Positions 12,701 to 21,270 of a stretch of 64,000 bases of DNA are shown here, in pieces. Numbering within the stretch: the stretch's first letter is position 1; each line of letters starts with the position of its first letter. The stretch is from positions 649,948-713,947 of the forward strand of contig JACTAT010000101.1 of NCBI GenBank assembly GCA_014526335.1, in the 5' to 3' direction. The DNA comes from Chrysaora quinquecirrha (taxonomy: Eukaryota; Cnidaria; Scyphozoa; Semaeostomeae; Pelagiidae). A program made the position numbers and the translations under genes. Below the pieces are notes generated by a model. That model ran no database searches. It was given only the letters and a program-made list of their open reading frames with translations, and was not told the origin of the DNA.

Positions 12701-15700
12701 GCCTAGTGTCAAAGAATTATTATTCACCTGCTACTCACCTGCAAGCACAGTGATCAGTAGGGTCACATTTGATAGTGACTTGTGGCTTTCAGCAAAATTG
12801 GAAATAAAAAATCTGCTACATATGATGAAGTCTGGAAAACTTCCTAAGCAAAGAACTCTTTTTGCAAAAGATATATTGCCAGCAAAATTGACGAATTTTT
12901 AAACAAATGTGTTGACATTCTCACTGAGGTTCCCTCTGTGAAAGATAACGAGAAAGAAGCTGATAAATGGCTAACATTTCCATATTCCAGTCCGTTCAAT
13001 GTACCACAGCTGCCAAATGATAATTTATTTCCAGTTAACGGGGAGAGAATGGTGAAGTTAGGAGATTTTTTCAATGCTGTCATCCATGCTGGCTATGAAA
13101 TCAGCCGTATCAAAGCAAAAGAGCTTTTCGTTTGTCTTCTTTCTCCAGCAACAAGACAGTACGACGCAGAAAAACCTGCATGTTTTCCAATCTTTTATGG
13201 TCTCAAGGGGAAAGTTTTTAGCCAGTCAGAAAAGAGAAACCTATATGATACCGTGATGAATGCATGTCATGAGAAAAAAATCGATATTTTAGCAACATCT
13301 TTTGATGGTGAATGCTTCTCTCTAATAACCGAAGACGCAGAAGGAAAACCATTAACTCTCATTCAGCTTCAACATGAAGTCTTCGAAAAAGCAAGAAAGT
13401 TGTCAAAACAGGAAATTATTCGCAATATTGTATCCAAAGCAAGAAATGCTATTTCTCAGGATGAAACCGAGGGCAATAGGATTACGTACATTAAGACTGG
13501 AAAAATCATCTTGAAAGGGTTACCATTTCCCAAAAATCCATTTAAAGAGCTTCATGCTGCTATTGCGGAACACGACAAAGCACATAGAAGGTCGGACGAT
13601 GTGTCGGCGTCAAATGTAGAAGGAAAGAGAAAAACAAAAATGAGCCAGACAAAAGAGAATTCAAAGAAGAAAGATAAGAAAAAGAAAAAAATATGCCAGC
13701 CTAATTCTTTGGCACAGATGTCCCGAAAAGTTGTAGAATCAGCGACGTATTATAAATCGGCTCTTAATGTGAGTTATTCAAATATAATATGGCAAGAAGA
13801 GCTAAGGCAGTGGAAAGAGAACAGCCCTATCAATCATGGTATAGACGGTTTCCCAGAAGTATGGTATTGCATTCCAGAATTTAATCAAGGGAAACAACGA
13901 TTGGAGCACAAAGTTTGGGATGCTACCCACCTTATGACAAATATGAGACGAGTTGTTTGTTCTAAGGGAACAAAGTATTTGAGAAAAGAAGCATGGGTCT
14001 CTGCTGCACACGATCCTTCCACGAAGCTGAAGCCATCTATGGTCTTGGATTTACCGGACAAGCAGGACATCTCCTTCGCTTTGACAACATTCTCTTTTGA
14101 TGTAGAGAATGCAATGGAGAAGGCAGGGTTCTACGAGGAGGCAAAATTTTGCAAACTCGTGCGAGAGTGGTGGGCTGCTGAAGATGAGCCAGGCATAGCG
14201 GCTGTCCAGAGAGTCAAGCAAAGAAATGAGCTAAGAAATTACCTGCTTAACGATGTGGACTTCGGTACGTTTCCACCGTACTCATGTTATGTTAAAGGTA
14301 AGACTTTCAAACATACAGTGCGTCTTTGACATGTTTCTCTATTGTCTTGATCAGAGACTTTTCTTTATTAGGGGTTTTTTTGAAATTATTAACGAGTAAT
14401 CAGTCACTCTTATTGCAGACTGGTGGCCTTCTACGTTTATGAATTCCTAACTCCATGAAATTAGAGAGATACCCCATAAAAAGTGCAGTGATCAGTTTAT
14501 ATGTCGACCTGTATTTTGAAGAGGAGTAGATTATTCTGATAGATTAGAAATTTTGGTGTTATAGACCGGTGTTACCCCATGATGCTCTTTCCTGTTATTA
14601 TTCTTGTTCATGTGTTCTGTAACATATCTGTCAGTGATATTACTCGCAGTAAATCAAACATACTATTGTGTTGCGGCAATGCTAACATTTGAGAACTATA
14701 TTTTTCTACGCATATTTTCAATAGGATTTCCAAGAAAGTTATACGAAGGTTTCCTGGCAAGCATTGATTCAAAGAACCAGCTGTATGGATTGACCCTGAA
14801 ATCATACAACACAAGATCCGTCTCAACCTTAATGTCAGAGAATTTCTTCAGCTCCCTGATCGAACTTGATACGAGTGGTACCGGCTATCTTAGAGCTGAA
14901 GACGTACCAAGGTGCATGGGAACAGCTTGCGCAATGGTTGATATACGGCTTAACCCAAATAAGTAAGCAATAGCTATTCCACTGTCTGTATTTGTCAAAT
15001 GATTTTATCATTAAAACACTGATATCGATGCAGCCGTGCTTAAAGCGAGGCTAAACACTCTATTAACAAATCTTTCATACTTTCAGAGTTTTTGACTGCA
15101 AAACCACTAAAGGCACTGTTTATAAAGTACACGATGTTGAAAATACGGCTAAAGAAATCGACCGTGCATCTTGCAACAAGAGTAATGAAAGACCGCAGAA
15201 GATTACATCGATCATGATACGGTAAGAAAAGAGATGCAACAGTTTGTTCCTTCAAATCTGTCCCTTATTTATCAATCGGTATTGTTAGACCCGTAACGAC
15301 GCTTTTTGCAGGATTAAAATCTGTTTTCCTCTCGCAGAGATGACTTCTTCGACACTGAAGACAGAGCAAGAACAAAAGGGAAGAGAAAAGCAGGCACCCT
15401 ATCCGAGTTTGGTGCGCCGCCACGAAAGGCACAACCAGTGAGAGCCTATCATCGTTGCGACGAATCCAAGATTTTACCAGAGAAGCTGTTCAGTTGCAAC
15501 GCAATTAATCAGTAGGAAATGAGCTAAGTATTTATTTTAGTAGACGTATCACTTTTATTTGTAGGATAAGTTTGTAGGGTATTGTGTCACATTTTTTTTA
15601 GATAGGTACCAGTAAATTCAACACGTGATTGTACATAAACATGTGCAGAGATATTACAAAAGCCTTAGGAAAAGAATTACAAGTTTGAGAAGTTTCTGGC

Positions 15701-18700
15701 CGGGTAATCGGTTATGTAATAAATTTTTCTAATCCATGTAACGTGCTGAAGAGAAAAAGTTTGATTTCTTTTCTATTGTTGTAATTTTCTATTAATGTTG
15801 CTTGTTTGTATTCAGCTGAGGTGGTGCTTTGCTCGTTAGCTCAATGATAGGGCTTTGTAAAATTCTATTACTACTCAATATCGATATAAAATTAGCTGTA
15901 CAGTAAGAAACCACTGGCCTGCGCGCAGATAGAAACACTTTTTCAAGTTTTTCAGTCGGCGCGCAGGCTAGAAACCACCAGTTATTCAAAGTCAGCCTGT
16001 CAAGTTCCTAGATAGTTTTAGCAATTTTATATCAAGGTACGTAACTACATATTATGATTTGTTTGATATTTCGAAAAATGCAATTATGCGTCGGTGTTCT
16101 ACAAGGAAATGATTCTGCTTGATTCTGATTTTGTGAGATGAATTTTGCATGCGATATTTCCAGTGGCTAGTAAATATTTGCGAGCGGAAAATCACAGGAC
16201 AGATTGCAAGACAATTTGTTTTTTGCGATTTCTCACAGTATTTGTATTTGCAAGTATTTAAAACAACGATTAATGTTGATTGAGTCATGAATTCAGCACT
16301 TTGTCAAAAAAAACTGTACAATTTTTTTGTGAAACTAACTCTCCGTAGTAAAGCAGAGAATGTTGGAGAAATACAGGCACTTAGTAGCCAGCCAGTCTAT
16401 TCCAAAAATCGCAGCCCATAGCAGGCTTGAGCTTTAATTGTGTGAATTTATGCTGTCCCGTAATGTACTGGTTGTCTAAACCTATGGAATGGGAAGAGCG
16501 AAACGCGTCTGTTTCTGCGCACAGATACTGCCATATTCGTGCAACACCGTTGCAATTTCTCAAACAGGTTGCACGCCCACCGCTGTACTCATGGTATCCC
16601 ACCGCCGTACTGAACATCCACCGCTGTACTCATGATATCCCTCCACTGTACTGAACATCCACCGCTGTACTCATGATATCCCTCCGCTGTACTCATGTGA
16701 TCCCACCGCTGTACTGAACATCCACCGCCGTACTCATGGTATCCCTCCGCTGTACTGATGGTATCCCTCCACACAACTCATGGTATCCCTCCGCTGTACT
16801 GAATATCCACCGCTGTACTCAAGTCATCCCTCCACTGTACTGAACAACCACCGCTGTACTGATGGTATCCCTCCGCTGTACTCATGGTATCCCTCCACTC
16901 AACTCATGGTATCCCTCCGCTGTACTGAACATCCACCGCCGTACTCATGGTATCCCTCCGCTGTACTGATGGTATCCCTCCACGCAACTCATGTTATCCC
17001 ACCGCTGTACTGAACATCCACCGCTGTACTCATGGTATCCCACCGCTGTACTGAACATCCACCGCTGTACTCATGGTATCCCTCCGCCGTACTGATGGTA
17101 TCCCTCCGCTGTACTGATGTTATCCCTCCGCTGTACTGCACAACCACCGCTGTACTGCACAACCACCGCTGTACTGCACATACGTTATCCAGGGTGCCGC
17201 TGCAGTGGCTATTAGGCTGTTTTAGCAACACCACGCCACAAGCGAAGAAGAAGACGCGAGCAGACATAGAATCTGGGCACTAGATATTTTTCCGCGTCTT
17301 GATATTCCGCGTTCTGGCGACAACATCATCTTCGTTGTTTTCATGTTCTGTTGAAAGCTTCAAAATTTTGCGTTGTTTTGGAAGCTGCAACAGTTACTTC
17401 AGCAACCAAACCAGTCAATCATTGCGATAATTTGCATTTGTAGTGAAGAACTATCGTGAAAACTGTGAAAGAAATCAATTCAGAATCAAGTGTTGCGCTA
17501 AAAGACTTTTCTGTTCTAGCCTTACACTTAGGCACCTATAGGCCAGTATGAAGGCGTTGCCAACCTTAAATGCTAAATAAAAAATTTGAATCAAAACGCT
17601 ATGGAACCTTTTTTGACAAAGACGGCGTTCTCGTTGGCGATCGCGTTCTGTTGCTAAAGCAGTCTATTGTTCTTTGGGGTATGCCCTCCAATAATTTATA
17701 AAATCTATTGTTTTACAGTATTGTTTGTATAATTGCCTATTGTTTCTTTTGTTTAACGAACAATACGCGCCCCCAATTTTCTTCCTCCTACACTACTGGC
17801 CGCTGAAGACTGGATGGAAATTGCAATTTGCTCTCTGCTTCTTTAACAGTATAATGATTATAAGAACCTTAGTGTGGTAAATGGGGTACGTAAAACATGT
17901 TCTTCAATATAACACAGATTTTGAAGATAATATTGTCCCTGTTTTATAGTGCAAAATATAAAAGCGAAAATCAAAGGTGCGAAACCAAGGGCATGAAAAT
18001 AAACGAGAATAATACTTTCAGTCTTTATATCCATTAATACCTATACTTGAGATTCTTATTCTTAAATAATTATTTAGTGATCCAAAAAGTAAAAAAGTAG
18101 CTCCCCCTCCCTAAAATAATTATGTTTCATAAAATCTTTCCTGCTGCAGAATCTTAGGTATCAAAGTTGAACCACGTAAATTTCAGCCTGATAAGCGTCT
18201 CTCGAAGAAAAATGAAAATCCTATGTGGTTTTTTCTAAATTGCGATAGACAGCGGAAACACTTTCGGGCATACTTAAAGCTTTTTCCTTCTGACACTCCT
18301 CAGAGTATGAACGTCAGAAACAGACCGAAACAATAAACTAAGACGGAATTTATACCCAGATGCGGCTCGAAATGCACCAATCAGAAAGAAAAGCTGAATT
18401 GGCATTGCTTTTTAAACAACAATCAGCTTCAGGCGGAAGAACAATGTAAATTAATTGAAGAGTCCAAGCGAGAAAATGCACTTTTTGTGTCTACACAGAA
18501 CCGCCTTTTTGGTTTTGATGTAGACAGATTCCAAAACGCTGGGATGATCGAGGATCTAGCCCTGCCAATTATTCGAAAACAATCCTCGTTGTTATTTTCC
18601 GCACACTCTAGGTGATCTGGTAAATGTTGTCCTATGGCAGAATCATGTTTCAGAGTGGGTTCTTTTTTTCCGCTTTGTGATCCAAAACTAGAAATTTGTT

Positions 18701-19595
18701 TGTCACAAACGCAGGTGTAACTAAATCAGGAAATAGACAAAGTACAAAATAGATATAAGTGTTGTTTAACTAAAGAATGCTCAATCGTGTTGTCATCCAT
18801 TTAATTCTATGCGTCTTTCAAGCTTTCGTTTACGTGGCTCAAATTTGGTTAGATTCTGCCACAGGAAAAATTTTATGGCTTACACGTTTTTTTTTTATAA
18901 GAACACTGAAATTGAAGAAAGCCATGCAATGTTCTTAATTTTTCCGATTTAAAGGCTCAAAATGTTCTTAACATGTTCTTAATTTTCTTGCTTTTTAAAA
19001 AGCTGTTCTTCTTCAAATTAGATGGTAATTGCTAAAAAGGGATGCGTATGTAAAAATATCACATATATTCACAATGATTGATAGTTCACCTGTTTTCTAG
19101 AGTTGAGAACAGGACAGCGCAACAAGAAAGTAAATTCTAATTTGTTTCTAGCTTCACAAAGCCTTGTAATGTTCTTAGCATGTTCTTAACTTTTTAGCCT
19201 CTGAAGCCTTATGTTCTTATATACTTTGTTCTTATAAAAAAAAACGTGTATTTAGCCCATGGGGTTACTTTTTTGCCCTTCCGATGTAATATTCTTATCG
19301 CCTATCTACGAATTGAAAGTTCTTTTATGACCATTTCAATTGTCGCCATTCCATTTTTAGAGCAACTTGCCTTAGAACAAGAAATTAGAGGGAGATTAGA
19401 AAATAATCATCAGTCATATGAAGGTTTGCTTTCGTGTTGAAAGAAATATTTTGTTTTTATATACTCGGTCTTTACTAAGTTAATTTCGTGATGAACTTTA
19501 TTAATTTTTTGTTTCAACTTTAAAATAATTTCATTTTTTCCATCTCTTTGACAGGAGAACAGAGAATGAATGATACTGTGCCCGGCCATATTTAA
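1603..19595 (+). CDS. four-module DACHbox/SKI-SNO-like nuclear protein, spliced (whole gene)
   Basis: Proposed exons are 1603-3703, 4815-4886, 5799-5873, 19361-19423 and 19555-19595. Every junction is GT-AG and phase 1, and the joined frame stays open to TAA, giving about 783 residues. Four repeats of about 80 residues lie near 53-133, 179-263, 341-425 and 465-549. Each has the pattern V-C-x-P-[ED]-[VI], then Y-[YH]-[LF]-x-K-[LH], and a late C-[TS]-Y, followed by a short I-x-W motif. This spacing resembles the DACHbox-N/SKI-SNO-DAC fold, a DNA- or protein-binding domain of transcriptional co-regulators. The C-terminal exons give a predicted coiled coil (ETELRC, LALEQEIRGRLE) resembling the Dachshund C-terminal helix. 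A basic KRKF stretch in exon 2 may be a nuclear signal. Known family members normally have one such domain, so four is unusual. Start: the first in-frame ATG is 1603, just after a possible 3' splice site (CTCTTTATAG, ending 1583). Family assignment is by motif reading, not by alignment. Confidence 0.7.
3910..4486. mobile_element. MITE with GTCTAATT words, in intron 1
   Basis: Terminal inverted repeats are TTAGGGACCTATCCATTGAG on the left, and on the right the complement of TAAGGGATCGTGTCCATTGG. Subterminal regions on both sides are packed with the word GTCTAATTAGAC and variants (3950-4060 and 4320-4450). The GGGACCG-type end also closes the repeat at 6035-6256. The interior 4060-4300 has no supported coding content. 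Confidence 0.8.
4487..4814. other. intron 1 remainder
   Basis: No feature seen apart from the polypyrimidine-rich run that leads to the proposed exon 2 acceptor (TTGTTCTTGTAG, ending 4814). Confidence 0.5.
4815..4886 (+). CDS. coding exon 2 (candidate) of DACH/SKI-like gene
   Basis: Seventy-two bases between TTGTTCTTGTAG and GTAGTT, entering and leaving in phase 1. It encodes DKYTLKRKFSEGTPKDIEH and a few more residues, polar with a basic KRKF cluster. Including or skipping it keeps the frame, so it may be constitutive or alternative. Transcript reads would decide. Confidence 0.55.
4887..5798. other. intron 2, no gene recognised
   Basis: Non-coding sequence between exon 2 and exon 3. It ends in the pyrimidine-rich acceptor CCGTATTTTTTCTTTTAG. 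Confidence 0.5.
5799..5873 (+). CDS. coding exon 3 of DACH/SKI-like gene (coiled coil)
   Basis: Acceptor TTCTTTTAG|AC and donor CATG|GTGAGC, phase 1 to phase 1. It encodes EHSIIIERLLKDLRRKETEL and RCLH, a charged amphipathic helix that continues directly into exon 4. Confidence 0.75.
6035..6256. repeat. TTCGTAT-word repeat, probable MITE remnant
   Basis: At least fifteen copies of ATTCGTATNA in both orientations. The right edge GGAGACGGTCCCTAA resembles the end of the 3910-4486 MITE. The left edge is not resolved. Confidence 0.55.
6310..6440. repeat. dispersed repeat, partner at 18370-18510
   Basis: Shares CAATCAGC and AGTCCAAGCGAGAAAA, then GTCTACACAGAACCG, in the same order and orientation with 18370-18510. 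Both copies sit in the same intron, one on each side of the large transposon. No open frame. Confidence 0.6.
6646..7613 (+). repeat. left terminal inverted repeat of the large transposon
   Basis: Reverse-complementary to 16204-17190. Open frames here on one strand reappear unchanged on the other strand of the right arm. The outer part is word-repeat sequence and the inner part from about 7225 is unique. Confidence 0.9.
7868..8850 (-). CDS. C2H2 zinc-finger protein of the large transposon
   Basis: Seven C2H2-type fingers follow one another in the last ~215 residues. Four have the CX4C form (CPKEGC, CDVAEC, CDLAHC, CKVDGC) and three the CX2C form. The fifth and seventh end in H-C instead of H-H. 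The N-terminal part is acidic and serine-rich. Two frames overlap at 8524-8612. A 43-bp intron at 8541-8583 (GTATCA...TGACAG) would join them cleanly; otherwise there is a frameshift. The first ATG is at 8850, though the open frame extends to about 8905 and an upstream exon is possible. It is divergent from the nuclease gene with ~1.1 kb between. It probably binds DNA, perhaps the element's ends (inference). A shortened relative lies at 40570-40953. Confidence 0.75.
8851..9927. promoter_or_regulatory. divergent intergenic region of the transposon
   Basis: About 1.1 kb between the two head-to-head element genes; likely holds both promoters. No specific core element can be assigned with confidence. 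Confidence 0.35.
9928..15515 (+). pseudogene. large YqaJ-nuclease protein of the transposon, spliced and frameshifted
   Basis: Proposed exons are 9928-10663, 11141-11680, 12058-14297, 14725-14962, 15087-15221 and 15337-15515. GT-AG junctions agree in phase (1,1,1,2,2) and the frame ends in TAG at 15513. The product would be about 1,350 residues. The N-terminal ~250 residues are acidic and unrecognised. Exon 2 contains AGMITGMLDAVASQ and QFVLSFDGKLLRSG, also seen at 40266-40505. Exon 3 carries the nuclease. The C-terminal exons include LMSENFFSSLIELD and a basic tail. Damage: near 11290 a 16-bp direct repeat replaces sequence present in the 40-kb copy; a 1-base shift lies near 11515; another lies between about 12845 and 12899. 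The long host-like exon structure and its position between the TIRs suggest it is the element's mobilisation protein, but no DDE triad was proven. Confidence 0.7.
12058..14297 (+). CDS. exon 3: YqaJ/lambda-exonuclease-like domain plus C-terminal region
   Basis: The first ~200 residues have the order of conserved sites expected of YqaJ-type recombinase nucleases. These are TGSTLYRGLGLAKF near the start, the helix glutamate in LEWGLANEKHA, VSADGLI (the usual S-P-D-G site), KVEIKCPYPEP (the E-x-K metal site) and the YYALQLIAEM helix. These enzymes resect DNA 5' to 3' and assist strand annealing in phages. The second part, 12938-14297, is in another frame and lacks a recognised domain. It has a lysine-rich segment (NSKKKDKKKKKI) near residue 245 and SFDGECF near residue 120. 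Its frame is open back into the nuclease exon, so a single-base change explains the break. Confidence 0.75.
15516..16203. other. 3' non-coding part of the transposon
   Basis: No coding content. An inverted pair around a GCGCGCAG core (CTGCGCGCAG near 15920 and GCGCGCAG near 15958) could form a hairpin. Confidence 0.45.
16204..17190 (-). repeat. right terminal inverted repeat of the large transposon
   Basis: Mirror of 6646-7613; carries one additional CAACCACCGCTGTACTGCA word near its outer end. Confidence 0.9.
17191..18880. other. intron 3 sequence, no gene recognised
   Basis: Between the transposon and the next MITE. Contains only the dispersed repeat at 18370-18510. Confidence 0.45.
18370..18510. 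repeat. dispersed repeat, partner at 6310-6440
   Basis: Same ordered blocks (AGTCCAAGCGAGAAAA, GTCTACACAGAACCG) as 6310-6440. Confidence 0.6.
18881..19250. mobile_element. TACACG-family MITE, copy 2 (word ATGTTCTTA)
   Basis: Ends are TACACGTTTTTTTTTTATAAG on the left and TTATAAAAAAAAACGTGTA on the right. Flanks are consistent with a TA target duplication (TA-CACG...CGTG-TA). ATGTTCTTA or its complement occurs at least seven times, at both ends and inside. Confidence 0.8.
19361..19423 (+). CDS. coding exon 4 of DACH/SKI-like gene (coiled coil)
   Basis: Acceptor CCATTTTTAG, donor GAAG|GTTTGC, phase 1 to phase 1. It encodes EQLALEQEIRGRLENNHQSY and continues the heptad pattern of exon 3. The EQLALEQ stretch resembles the Dachshund C-terminal helix (family knowledge, from memory). 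Confidence 0.75.
19555..19595 (+). CDS. last coding exon of DACH/SKI-like gene
   Basis: Acceptor CATCTCTTTGACAG; short tail GEQRMNDTVPGHI followed by TAA at 19593-19595. The phase agrees with exon 4. Confidence 0.7.
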
Positions 19596-20009
19596 GAGAA
19601 CCAAAAACTTCAAAGGTAAAATGACTTATTGCTTTTTTCATTATATTTTCTTGCTTTTTCCCCAGCGAAGAACATGAATCTTATTATTTTTCCTTATTCA
19701 TCATATTCTTAGGAATTTATCTTTATCATTCAAAGATACATAGTTTTAAGTGGTAGATTGAGTGCTGCTACTCGGCTGTGCCTGTAATCTTTTACGAGCT
19801 TTCCAGAACAAATCACTAGATTGCTTCGAACTGAGATCTAATTAGGCCCTGATATCATCGTAGGTTTCAACAGCCTGCGTGCAGGCCCAAACTATCCTCC
19901 TTTCAGGTTTGAGTCTGCATACAGGCCAAGGATGTAGTAAACCTTTAGGCTGGTACAATAGTTCTAGTTAAGTACCAAAATAAACAATGTTTCTCCGTAT
20001 TTTTTGAAG
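19596..20009. other. downstream of host gene; one hairpin
   Basis: No gene. An imperfect palindrome at about 19870-19925 pairs GCCTGCGTGCAGGC with GTCTGCATACAGGC around a CAAAC/GTTTG stem; it may be a small foldback element. A possible AATAAA lies near 19977. Confidence 0.45.
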
Positions 20010-20291
20010 TTAGGCCTAATTCATGCGTCGAACTTATGCCGCAGTGAATTAAAACCGAGCTACGAAAATTTTTCAAAGCGTCCATTTTATTCGGCATAAC
20101 TGTGACACAACTGCGACGTATAGAAACAATACGGAAGTTAATCTTCGCTGCACAACTTCTGCACCACTATTTAGCAGCTCTGCCGCATGAAACTCCCTAA
20201 CTGCACCTTCAACTGATTTAACTTAGTAAGGTTGAAGATAATTGAATAAAATCCGCTGCAGTATAACTTTGACGCATGAACTAGGTCTTAG
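20010..20291. mobile_element. MITE with TTCATGCGTCGAACTTATGC ends
   Basis: Left TTAGGCCTAATTCATGCGTC is matched by the complement of the right end (CTAAGACCTAGTTCATGCGTC, near 20271-20291). The inverted repeat runs ~35 bp with few mismatches. The interior has repeated CTGC(A/C)GCA-type words. Confidence 0.75.
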
Positions 20292-20450
20292 AATTGGTTT
20301 CATACGAAAGCTCCAACGGAAACATTGAGATCTGAAATAACCGCCACGGTACAACGTCGATCTTTTCGAACTTTAGGAGTTCCTCCCCTTCAGCAGCAGA
20401 ATTAGACATTTTCAATTTCGCTAATCTAAACACTCTGCCTTCATTTGTTC

Positions 20451-20829
20451 TACACTTTTTTTTTATAAGAAACCGGTTTATAAGAAACCTAGAACAAAAC
20501 ACCCCATAACTTTTAGATCTAAGAGGAAGGAGTTAAGAAACTTAAGAAATTTTTGTGTCAGTTTCTAACATACTGATTTCACATTTGTGGACGTAGTAAT
20601 CAATTCTCGAGCATTTCCGTGCGATTTCTCGCACCAGCATGGCTAATTCTTTGTAATAAAATAATATTAATAATTTGCTAGCTATATTCACGTTTTTATC
20701 GTTTTTATTGCAATTTGTTTCCATTCAATTAAGAAGCTGTTAAGAAACTTCTAGAACTAAAATTGGGCCAAAAATTAAGAAACTTTTAGAACTAGGCCCC
20801 GAGCCAGATTTCTTATAAAAAAAACGTAT
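20451..20829. mobile_element. TACACG-family MITE, copy 3 (word AAGAAACTTT)
   Basis: Left TACACTTTTTTTTTATAAG, right CTTATAAAAAAAACGTA. AAGAAAC words near both ends, and the subterminal GAACTAGGCCCCGAGC block shared with copy 1. Confidence 0.8.
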
Positions 20830-21270
20830 TAAAAACATTCTCTCTTTCAGGTATGAAAGAATGCTGTTTGTTCATACTGGATTTTGTGAATTCTATTTAA
20901 AAAACTTTTATTTTACCCTCTATCAAATGCATAACACCAAACATTCATGTAAAACGAAACCCATGCATTACAACATAAAGTTATTTATTTCAAAACAACA
21001 ACGATGTAAATGATTAATTATCTCATGCTGCCAGATTTGTATTGTAATGCCCTTATAGTGATTATTCCCTGTGTTTTTATCACCAGATATTATTTTACGT
21101 ACGCATTATCCTACATTGTTTATTATTATTATATAGTAACTACTAACACATATTTACCTTTACAAGTAAAAGTTTTCGTCATAAAAAGAGGTGAAAGAGG
21201 CTGTTCTTATTACTATGCTCGTTCTGCTTAGCATTGTTAATGCAATACTTATGTTCATCCTCTTTAATGC
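20830..21270. other. no gene recognised
   Basis: AT-rich spacer before the satellite. A 73-residue open frame at 21010-21231 shows no supporting feature. Confidence 0.5.

Larger units (their letters stand above)
6646..17190 (+). mobile_element. ~10.5-kb DNA transposon with ~970-bp TIRs encoding a YqaJ-type nuclease
   Basis: The inverted repeats 6646-7613 and 16204-17190 are nearly identical, so insertion is probably recent. The outer ~600 bp consists of 20-30-bp words built on GTACAGCGG and GGGATACCATGAGTA; the inner ~370 bp is unique sequence. Inside are a C2H2 zinc-finger gene on the minus strand (7868-8850) and, divergently, a multi-exon plus-strand gene (9928-15515) with a YqaJ/lambda-exonuclease domain. 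It lies inside an intron of the DACH/SKI-like gene. Target duplication could not be assigned: the left outer edge carries one extra word beyond the symmetric end, and the right edge one extra internal word. A decayed relative is at 38590-41316. The superfamily is not recognised with certainty. Confidence 0.85.

Noticed and set aside
12845..12899. Programmed ribosomal frameshift between nuclease and downstream frame
   Set aside because: Other frameshifts and a deletion in the same gene favour simple decay; no slippery site plus structure could be shown.
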